NCBI GenBank assembly: GCA_025450155.1
Contig: JANWIB010000073.1
Location: 1 to 11,855 of the forward strand
Origin: Sphingobacteriaceae bacterium
GTDB taxonomy: Bacteria > Bacteroidota > Bacteroidia > Sphingobacteriales > Sphingobacteriaceae
Length of the DNA: 11,855 bases
Reading direction: 5' to 3'
Below are positions 6,616 to 11,855 of the stretch, one piece after another. The notes below the pieces were generated by a model that had not been told where the DNA came from, did not search any database, and saw only the letters and a list, made by a program, of their open reading frames with translations. A program made the translations under genes and the position numbers. Positions within the stretch are counted from its first letter, which is position 1. Each line of letters begins with the position of its first letter.

Positions 6616-8454
6616 TTATTTTTCAGGCAATTCTTCAAGCGTAGGGAAACCAATTTCAAATACAGAACCCTTATCTTTTTCACTCTTCACATTTATTGTC
6701 CCCTGTAAATGTTTAACAATATTGCTTACATAGCTCAATCCCAATCCAAAGCCTTTTACATCGTGTAAATTACCTGTTGGTATCCGGTAAAACTGGTCAA
6801 ATATTTTTGAAAGCTGATCTTTGCTCATGCCAATACCTTTATCAGTAACTTTTACTACAAAGTTTTTGCTACTGTTATACGTGCTAACATTTATTTCGGG
6901 AGTTTCTTTGCTGTATTTGACCGCATTATCTAAAAGATTTAAGATTACATTGCTAAGATGTAATTCATCACCTTTTATTATGGATCGTGTTGCTGAAAAA
7001 TCAAGGCCGATTATCGCATGCTTCTTTTCTAATTGTAACGACATGCTAGCCACTACTGCCGATATAAGATCATGCATTTCCACTTCGCTTTCTTCCAGTT
7101 TCAAATCACCTTTATCAATCTTGGCAATATTTAAAACACGTTCAATATGGCTTCCCAGCCTAATATTTTCATCATATATTATTTTGGCCAAACGATCTAT
7201 ACGTTTTTTATCTTCAACAACTTCGGGGTCTTTTAATGCTTCGCTGGCAATCATGATAGTAGCCACAGGCGTTTTAAACTCATGGGTCATGTTATTGATG
7301 AAATCCGTTTTCATTTCGGATATTTTCTTTTGGCGGAAAATAATCAATATCGTATAAGTAAAGCATCCAATTAATACCAAAAGCAGGCTCGCGGAAGATA
7401 CTAGTAGGACATCCATGTTTTTAAACATTATGCTTGGCTTATTTGGGAAGGTAACCAGTAGTATGCCCGTTTCCCGCACGGTTTCTTTTGGGAATAAGGA
7501 TGTTTTATACATGTTATCACCATTTTTTTCGGGCTGTTCTGTTGATGCTTTGGTAAAAATTACGGAATCCGAATTCGCAGAACTTACCCTATAATTGTAA
7601 GGAAGATTGATGCCTCTATTAAGAAGTTCTTTTTGTAATAAATCATCAATGATTTTAGAGTTAATTCGTTTGCTTAGCGGAATATATGCCTGCTCATATT
7701 CATGAGCCAAATCTTCAAAAATGGCACTTTTTTGCTTTACAAATTTTACAGAATCCAGGTATTGGGTTACTTTTCCAACCTGCTTTTTTTCCTCATCCTT
7801 TAAATCTTTTTTTAATTTCGGATTAACTTTTGCTAACGAAACTACCTGAAAGCCCAACATGGGGTCTTCTACCAGATAATGTACACTATCATTAGAGGAT
7901 TTTTTTAATTTACGGCTTGCCCAATCTGGTTCTTCCGCATAAAGATCAACAAATTTATCTTGAAAAACGCGTCCGTAAGGGTCAATATTCTGTTGTATAT
8001 TAACCTGAAAACGTACTTTATTCCATTCGTCCGGATCTTTAAAATATGTTTCATAGAAGTCATTGTTTATTACCAGTGCTTTGGGATAGCGTTGACGTAA
8101 TAAACTATCTCTGCGATTAAAATCTTTATCGATTTTTTGTTGCCTTATTTTTAGCTGCTTAGCGAAATCCTGAGCCTGTTTTTGAGGGGAATTGGTTTCA
8201 ATCCTTGTAGGACCCTGTGATTTTTGGGCATACTCCAATTTGATTCTTCCCTCTGCCTTACGTTTTAAAAAAAGCATAGCATCCTGTTTCTCCAGCTTAC
8301 TTACTACGGCATTTAAGGCTTCGTTTACAGACTGATCAAATAGTTGTGATTTTAACAGATAGCTCTCACGAATAAAATAATACTGCATAGCCATTACACC
8401 CAGCAAGGCAATACTCATTAAACCGATAATAAGACTAATACTCTTTTGTTTCAT
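6616..8454 (-). CDS. Membrane sensor histidine kinase, partner of the adjacent response regulator
   Basis: This 612-residue kinase has a first membrane helix at about 7-27 and a second at about 348-373, enclosing a periplasmic domain of roughly 320 residues. The cytoplasmic part carries the H-box NNMTHEFKTP with His391, then the ATP-binding domain: N-box with Asn510 in NLLDNAVKYS, G1 box VTDKGIGM at 536-543, F-box IFDQFYRI at 551-558 and G2 box GFGLGL at 568-573. All catalytic motifs are intact. No HAMP or PAS domain is evident between the second helix and the H-box. The large sensor domain is charged and lysine-rich and matches no ligand-binding domain I recognise, so the signal is unknown. 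It is the first gene of the kinase-regulator operon and is divergent from exbB. Overall layout recalls RprX of Bacteroides. Confidence 0.94.
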   Translation of the reverse strand: MKQKSISLIIGLMSIALLGVMAMQYYFIRESYLLKSQLFDQSVNEALNAVVSKLEKQDAMLFLKRKAEGRIKLEYAQKSQGPTRIETNSPQKQAQDFAKQLKIRQQKIDKDFNRRDSLLRQRYPKALVINNDFYETYFKDPDEWNKVRFQVNIQQNIDPYGRVFQDKFVDLYAEEPDWASRKLKKSSNDSVHYLVEDPMLGFQVVSLAKVNPKLKKDLKDEEKKQVGKVTQYLDSVKFVKQKSAIFEDLAHEYEQAYIPLSKRINSKIIDDLLQKELLNRGINLPYNYRVSSANSDSVIFTKASTEQPEKNGDNMYKTSLFPKETVRETGILLVTFPNKPSIMFKNMDVLLVSSASLLLVLIGCFTYTILIIFRQKKISEMKTDFINNMTHEFKTPVATIMIASEALKDPEVVEDKKRIDRLAKIIYDENIRLGSHIERVLNIAKIDKGDLKLEESEVEMHDLISAVVASMSLQLEKKHAIIGLDFSATRSIIKGDELHLSNVILNLLDNAVKYSKETPEINVSTYNSSKNFVVKVTDKGIGMSKDQLSKIFDQFYRIPTGNLHDVKGFGLGLSYVSNIVKHLQGTINVKSEKDKGSVFEIGFPTLEELPEK

Positions 8455-8462
8455 TTATTAAA

Positions 8463-8470
8463 CAAAAATA
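8463..8470 (-). promoter_or_regulatory. Candidate -7 box for the histidine kinase operon
   Basis: The minus strand reads TATTTTTG, matching TAnnTTTG, 8 nt before the kinase ATG. The leader would be nearly absent. There is no clear -33 element, but the tandem repeats at 8495-8514 sit where an activator would replace it. Chance match is possible in AT-rich DNA. Confidence 0.3.
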
Positions 8471-8494
8471 CGTAACCCGTTAAAGTTCAGCATA

Positions 8495-8514
8495 CACTTT
8501 AACACTTTTTAACA
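8495..8514 (-). promoter_or_regulatory. Tandem 10-bp direct repeat, probable response-regulator operator
   Basis: Read on the minus strand, TGTTAAAAAG and TGTTAAAGTG stand head to tail with 8 of 10 bases identical. A third, inverted copy of the core (GTTAAAGT on the plus strand) is at 8479-8486, forming an 8-bp perfect dyad with 8496-8503. OmpR-family regulators bind tandem direct repeats about one helical turn apart. The site is 40-60 bp upstream of the kinase start codon, which suits autoregulation of the two-component operon. The regulator that binds here is inferred. Confidence 0.45.
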
Positions 8515-8627
8515 GCACTCATACAAATAATTTAGGGCAACTGATTATTATTCGATAGGCTAAACTTAATCGCTAAAACACCTACAACAAGGTAAATAGT
8601 AGTTATAAAAAACAATTCCTGCATAAT

Positions 8628-8635
8628 TAATTTTG
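8628..8635 (+). promoter_or_regulatory. Candidate -7 box for the exbB-exbD-exbD-tonB operon
   Basis: TAATTTTG is a full match to the Bacteroidota TAnnTTTG pattern. It would give a leader of about 220 nt before the exbB ATG. No good -33 TTTG is seen 19-21 nt upstream, so the call is weak. Confidence 0.3.
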
Positions 8636-8741
8636 TATGGATACTTGCATTTAATTAAAAAAATAACTTTCATTGCAAAAGAATTGTCTTGTGATGAGGG
8701 CAATTTTTATTAAGGCGATTATTTTCTAATTAAAATTGCGC

Positions 8742-8782
8742 TTCCGAATTGGTTTATTGAAATAATTTTATGTAATTCGGAG
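8742..8782 (+). repeat. Dyad in the probable exbB leader
   Basis: TCCGAATT at 8743-8750 and AATTCGGA at 8774-8781 are perfect inverted copies with a 23-nt AT-rich loop; a T-G pair extends the stem by one on the outside. There is no U-run after it. It could be a transcription-factor dyad or a leader hairpin. Confidence 0.35.
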
Positions 8783-8865
8783 ATTAAATTTAATTATGTT
8801 ATTAAGCAACAAACAAATCAATTAAATATAGTATTACAATCAAAAACTAAACTAATTTTTAAGAA

Positions 8866-9696
8866 ATGGCAAACGCACCAAAACCAACAACCGCGAAGCA
8901 AGAGAGCTCAGGGTCAAGTATTTTTGCAAGTTTAACAATCGTTATTTGCATCGTGATTGGTATCCTTTTATGGAAATTTGTAATGGGTAATTCAGCGAAC
9001 TTTGAAGGAGGCGATTCTGAAAATGGCCACCCACTTCCAGGAAACTATTTTGGAATGGTTTACAAAGGCGGAGTTATAGTACCCGTGCTAATCGGCATGT
9101 TATTGATGGTAATTGTATTCTCATTCGAACGTTTCTTTGTGATTAACAAAGCATCAGGAACAGGTAATGTGGATACTTTTGTTAAAAAAATACAAACGCT
9201 TTTAACTGCAGGAAATATCGATGCCGCCATGGCGGAATGTGATAAACAAAAGGGTTCTGTAGCCAACGTGATCAAATCCGGTTTAGAAAAATATAAAGCA
9301 GTTGAAGTAGATAACCGCCTAGATACCGAGCAATCTGTATTAGCTATTCAAAAAGATATTGAAGAAGCTACCGCTTTAGAAATGCCCATGTTAGAGCAAA
9401 ACTTAACGGTAATTGCAACCTTAGTATCTATTGGTACATTATCCGGTCTTTTAGGAACCGTAACAGGTATGATTAAAGCGTTTTCAGCGCTATCAACTGC
9501 GGGTGCTCCTGATCAGGCTGCTTTGGCAAATGGTATTTCTGAGGCCCTAATTAATACCGCTACAGGTATTACTACATCCGCTTTGGCTATTATTATGTAT
9601 AATATCTTTACTTCAAAAATTGATAAATTAACTTATTCGATTGATGAAGCCGGATTCTCGATTATTCAGACTTACGCTAGTACCCACAAACATTAA
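8866..9696 (+). CDS. exbB: ExbB/TolQ/MotA-family proton channel subunit
   Basis: The 276-residue protein has hydrophobic segments at about 19-40, 67-90, 180-205 and 226-248. The last two carry the family core: GLLGTVTGMI at 194-203 and EALINTATGI at 226-235. By motif position, Thr198, Glu226 and Thr231 correspond to the channel residues Thr148, Glu176 and Thr181 of Escherichia coli ExbB. ExbB forms the pentameric inner-membrane channel that, with ExbD, uses the proton gradient to drive TonB. The first segment and the 41-66 linker are an N-terminal extension relative to the shorter E. coli protein, as is common in Bacteroidota. It is the first gene of a four-gene operon ending with tonB, which supports ExbB over TolQ. 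The ATG at 8866 is preceded by an A-rich stretch and no clear Shine-Dalgarno. Confidence 0.94.
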   Translation: MANAPKPTTAKQESSGSSIFASLTIVICIVIGILLWKFVMGNSANFEGGDSENGHPLPGNYFGMVYKGGVIVPVLIGMLLMVIVFSFERFFVINKASGTGNVDTFVKKIQTLLTAGNIDAAMAECDKQKGSVANVIKSGLEKYKAVEVDNRLDTEQSVLAIQKDIEEATALEMPMLEQNLTVIATLVSIGTLSGLLGTVTGMIKAFSALSTAGAPDQAALANGISEALINTATGITTSALAIIMYNIFTSKIDKLTYSIDEAGFSIIQTYASTHKH

Positions 9697-9717
9697 AAAA
9701 ATTAGTAAAGATTTTGT

Positions 9718-9748
9718 TCCCGGACTTATGGAAAGTTCGGGACTTTTT
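9718..9748 (+). terminator. Intrinsic-terminator-like hairpin between exbB and exbD1
   Basis: TCCCGGACTT at 9718-9727 pairs with AAGTTCGGGA at 9733-9742 over 10 bp with a single G-U pair and a 5-nt loop. CTTTTT follows at 9743-9748. It lies 21 nt after the exbB stop and 33 nt before the exbD1 start. The exbD and tonB genes clearly belong with exbB, so it is probably a partial terminator or 3'-end stabiliser that favours exbB over the downstream genes. Confidence 0.82.
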
Positions 9749-9781
9749 CATCTCTATATTAAACATATTTAAAAATAAGCG

Positions 9782-10393
9782 ATGCCTAAAGTAAAAGTTC
9801 CAAGAAAGAGTACAGCGATAGATATGACCGCCATGTGTGATGTAGCGTTTTTACTACTTACGTTCTTTATTCTTACAGCAACTGCTCGTCAACCAGAACC
9901 ACTTCCGGTTGATACCCCTTCTTCAACCGTAAAAATTAAATTACCGCAAACTAATATGGCCACACTTACTGTAGGTGATGGCAAGATTTTCTTTGGGGTA
10001 GCCGGACAACCCGTTCGGGTGCGTCTGTTGGAACGGATGAGTGACCGGTTTAAAATTAAGTTTACGCCCGAAGAGACAAAACGATTCTCCTTAATGGAAT
10101 CTTTTGGAGTGCCTATAGCTAATTTGAAGCAGGTTATTGCCATGAGCGGGGACGAACGTAATAAAGCAGGCGTGCAAAAGGGCATCCCTACCGATTCTAC
10201 CGATAATCAGCTAAAAGAATGGATATTGCAAGCCCGTTATGCTACAAAAGAGATCAACAATGAGGAGATGCGTATTAGTATCAAGGGTGATGCAAAAGAA
10301 GAATATCCAACGGTAAAAAATATAATAGACATTTTGCAAGAACAGAATATTAACAAATTCAGTTTAATTACGTCACTGGAAGGTGCGGAGTAA
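9782..10393 (+). CDS. exbD: ExbD/TolR-family biopolymer transport protein, first copy
   Basis: The 203-residue protein has a short basic cytoplasmic N-terminus, one membrane helix at about 19-36 and a periplasmic domain. Asp20, in DMTAMCDVAFLLLTFF, is the conserved membrane aspartate that takes up protons in the ExbB channel. The periplasmic part ends with the family's small fold: MRISIKGDAKEEYPTVKNI followed by ILQEQNINKFSLI. It is longer than the usual ExbD of about 140 residues because of an inserted stretch at about 70-155 between the first strand and this C-terminal fold. It lies 85 nt after exbB, beyond the hairpin, and 28 nt before the second exbD. Bacteroidota TonB operons commonly have two exbD genes; whether they form mixed dimers is not known from sequence. 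Confidence 0.92.
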   Translation: MPKVKVPRKSTAIDMTAMCDVAFLLLTFFILTATARQPEPLPVDTPSSTVKIKLPQTNMATLTVGDGKIFFGVAGQPVRVRLLERMSDRFKIKFTPEETKRFSLMESFGVPIANLKQVIAMSGDERNKAGVQKGIPTDSTDNQLKEWILQARYATKEINNEEMRISIKGDAKEEYPTVKNIIDILQEQNINKFSLITSLEGAE

Positions 10394-10421
10394 TTTTATT
10401 GCATATTAAAGATTAAAAAAG

Positions 10422-10976
10422 ATGGCAGAATTAGATACCTCCTCCGGGGGTGGTAAAAAAGGTGGCGGTAAGGTTAGAAGTAAGAAACAGTCTACCCGTG
10501 TAGATTTAACAGCGATGGTCGACCTTGCGTTTCTACTCATTACCTTCTTCATGCTAACCACCACCCTGGCAAAGCCGCAGGCAATGGACCTGGCAATGCC
10601 CGATAAAGACGAAGAGAATAAAGAGGCTAAGTTGGATATAGCCGATAACCGCACAATGACCATTTTATTGGGGAATAAGAATAGAATAGAGTGGTATATT
10701 GGTTTGGTTGATAAACCTTTAACGGCCCCAACAGTTACTAACTTTGGTAAAGAGGGTATACGGAAATCCTTAATTGATAAGAATAAGGAAGTATTGAAGA
10801 TGACCGGAAACCCTAAAAAAGGCTTGATTGTATTAATAAAGCCGAGTGATAAATCGAATTACAGAAATTTAGTCGACATTCTTGATGAGATGAAAATCAC
10901 TAATGTTCAAACCTATGCCATTGTTGATATTTCAGATCCTGAAAAGGAGCTGTTAAAGCGCGATGGAATTTATTAA
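10422..10976 (+). CDS. exbD: ExbD/TolR-family biopolymer transport protein, second copy
   Basis: The 184-residue protein begins with a glycine- and lysine-rich cytoplasmic tail (about 8-23, with GGGKKGGGKVRSKK), then one membrane helix at about 34-50. Asp34 in RVDLTAMVDLAFLLITFF is the conserved proton-binding aspartate. The periplasmic region includes the LIVLIKPSDKSNYRNLVDIL motif at about 134-153 and ends VQTYAIVDI near residue 167. Sequence identity with the first copy is limited mainly to the helix and the C-terminal fold, so this looks like an old paralogue and not a recent duplication. It is 28 nt after the first exbD and 27 nt before tonB, consistent with one transcript. The ATG at 10422 follows an A-rich stretch (AAAAAAG) that may serve as the ribosome site. 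Confidence 0.92.
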   Translation: MAELDTSSGGGKKGGGKVRSKKQSTRVDLTAMVDLAFLLITFFMLTTTLAKPQAMDLAMPDKDEENKEAKLDIADNRTMTILLGNKNRIEWYIGLVDKPLTAPTVTNFGKEGIRKSLIDKNKEVLKMTGNPKKGLIVLIKPSDKSNYRNLVDILDEMKITNVQTYAIVDISDPEKELLKRDGIY

Positions 10977-11003
10977 ATAAACATTTTTTAAACCTAAAAC
11001 AAA

Positions 11004-11810
11004 ATGGCAAAATTAGATATTTTTGATCCGGTGTGGCTGGAAGTAGTATTTGCCGGTCGTAATAAAGCTTACGGAGCCTACGAGCTTCGTAAAGAAAACT
11101 CGAAGATTACATCCCGTGCGTTATTAATAGGAGCAAGCATTTTCATAGTACTGGTAGCCTCTCCTATGATTATAAAACTTATTTCCGGATTCGTTCCGAA
11201 GGAAGATAAAACCATTACAACCGAAGTTACCTTAACAGCACCGCCCCCGGTGGATGAGAAAACCCCGCCGCCGCCGCCGCCTGCTGAACCACCAAAACCA
11301 AAGGTTGATCAGGTGAAGTTCCCACCCCCGGTTGTTGTCCCTGCAGAACAGGTGCGTGACGAAGAACCGCCCACTGTGGAAGAGCTAAAAGTAGCCGATC
11401 CCGGACAAAAGACAATTGAAGGCGATCCAAATGCGGAGATTAAAATAGAAGAACCTGCAGGTGAAGCCGAGGTAACCGAAGATAATAACGTGTATAGCTT
11501 TGCCGCTATTGAAGTACAGCCGGAATTTGCAGGCGGACAGACGGGCTGGGGAAAATACCTTCAACGAAGTTTGAGATACCCGGAGATGGCTAAAGAGAAT
11601 AATATTAGTGGCCGCGTTACGATGCAATTTGTTGTTGAAAAAGATGGCAGCCTTACAGATATTAAAGTGCTAAGAGGTATTGGCGGAGGATGTGATGAAG
11701 AAGCAATTCGTGTTTTGAAAAACGGTCCGAAGTGGAAGCCCGGTGTTCAAAATGGTCGTCCAGTTCGTGTATCTTTCATACAAGCTATTGTGTTCCAATT
11801 ATCAGAATAG
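11004..11810 (+). CDS. tonB: TonB energy transducer
   Basis: The 268-residue protein has the Bacteroidota TonB N-terminal motif VVFAGRNKAYGAYELRK at 14-30, one membrane helix at about 39-60, a proline-rich periplasmic spacer (about 79-125, with six Pro in a row at 88-93) and a glutamate-rich linker to about 160. The C-terminal TonB domain (about 172-268) has YPEMAKENNISGRVTMQFVV at 192-211, then DGSLTDIKVLRGIGGGCDEEA to about 234 and WKPGVQNGRPVRV at 244-256. This domain grips the TonB box of outer-membrane transporters and transmits energy from ExbB-ExbD. All parts are present and the stop at 11808-11810 is inside the window. It is the last gene of the operon that I can see; the sequence to the right is too short to tell whether another gene follows. 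Confidence 0.95.
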   Translation: MAKLDIFDPVWLEVVFAGRNKAYGAYELRKENSKITSRALLIGASIFIVLVASPMIIKLISGFVPKEDKTITTEVTLTAPPPVDEKTPPPPPPAEPPKPKVDQVKFPPPVVVPAEQVRDEEPPTVEELKVADPGQKTIEGDPNAEIKIEEPAGEAEVTEDNNVYSFAAIEVQPEFAGGQTGWGKYLQRSLRYPEMAKENNISGRVTMQFVVEKDGSLTDIKVLRGIGGGCDEEAIRVLKNGPKWKPGVQNGRPVRVSFIQAIVFQLSE

Positions 11811-11855
11811 CGTAGATGCGACATATTCAAAACAATAAGGAGAAATCGCCCCAAA
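11811..11855 (+). other. Short sequence after tonB
   Basis: These 45 bases contain AAGGAG at 11837-11842, which resembles a Shine-Dalgarno sequence, but no start codon follows before the window ends. No terminator is visible. A further operon gene may begin just outside. Confidence 0.3.

Larger units (their letters stand above)
8455..8865. other. Divergent intergenic region between the kinase operon and the TonB operon
   Basis: This 411-nt, strongly AT-rich stretch separates two divergent operons, so it should carry promoters for both. It holds a tandem 10-bp repeat near the kinase start, candidate -7 boxes facing each way, and a dyad at 8742-8782 in the probable exbB leader. No coding frame of note, tRNA or known riboswitch fold is recognisable. 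Confidence 0.6.

Noticed and set aside
6821..7357. 178-codon plus-strand open frame opposite the histidine kinase
   Set aside because: It lies wholly antisense to the catalytic part of the kinase, which is conserved on the other strand, and shows no recognisable motif.
1..11855. Mobile element, CRISPR array, defence cluster, tRNA or rRNA
   Set aside because: No transposase, integrase, regularly spaced repeats, tRNA-like cloverleaf or rRNA segment was found; base composition and gene types are uniform core-chromosome.

Overview
The window looks like chromosomal sequence from a Bacteroidota bacterium, most likely of the Sphingobacteriaceae/Pedobacter type. The DNA is AT-rich and most starts lack a Shine-Dalgarno sequence. 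The lipoprotein is GldD-like, the TonB has the Bacteroidota N-terminal motif, and there is an exbB-exbD-exbD-tonB operon. The family-level placement is inferred from gene content only.

Layout. (1) 1-1480, minus strand: an MBL-fold glyoxalase II-like hydrolase followed after 17 nt by a LolC/E (FtsX-like) ABC permease that runs off the left edge. (2) 1541-1897, plus strand: a small DCC/DUF393 thiol-oxidoreductase-like protein, divergent from the hydrolase and ending 1 nt from the convergent gldD. (3) 1899-4148, minus strand: comA-like phosphosulfolactate synthase, aroE and gldD in that transcriptional order. A terminator-like hairpin lies just before comA, and a dyad-symmetric spacer separates aroE from gldD. 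(4) 4236-5642, minus strand: a cytoplasmic protein made of about 12 TPR repeats. (5) 5929-8454, minus strand: a sensor histidine kinase and its OmpR-family response regulator, 9 nt apart. (6) 8455-8865: a 411-nt divergent intergenic region with candidate promoters, a tandem 10-bp operator-like repeat and a dyad. (7) 8866-11810, plus strand: exbB, exbD1, exbD2 and tonB, with an intrinsic-terminator-like hairpin between exbB and exbD1.

How the genes work together. Genes 8866-11810 should build a proton-driven TonB energiser for outer-membrane transporters. The divergent two-component pair may sense the envelope. The left part holds envelope functions: lipoprotein release and GldD, a type IX secretion/gliding lipoprotein. 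The most interesting possibility is the co-direction of a ComA homologue with gldD. ComA makes phosphosulfolactate from PEP and sulfite, a possible route to cysteate and sulfonolipids. Sulfonolipids have been linked genetically to gliding in Cytophaga johnsonae.

I see no mobile element, CRISPR array, tRNA, rRNA or defence system. Most of the window is ordinary core chromosome; the new signals are mainly regulatory structures and the comA/gldD linkage.
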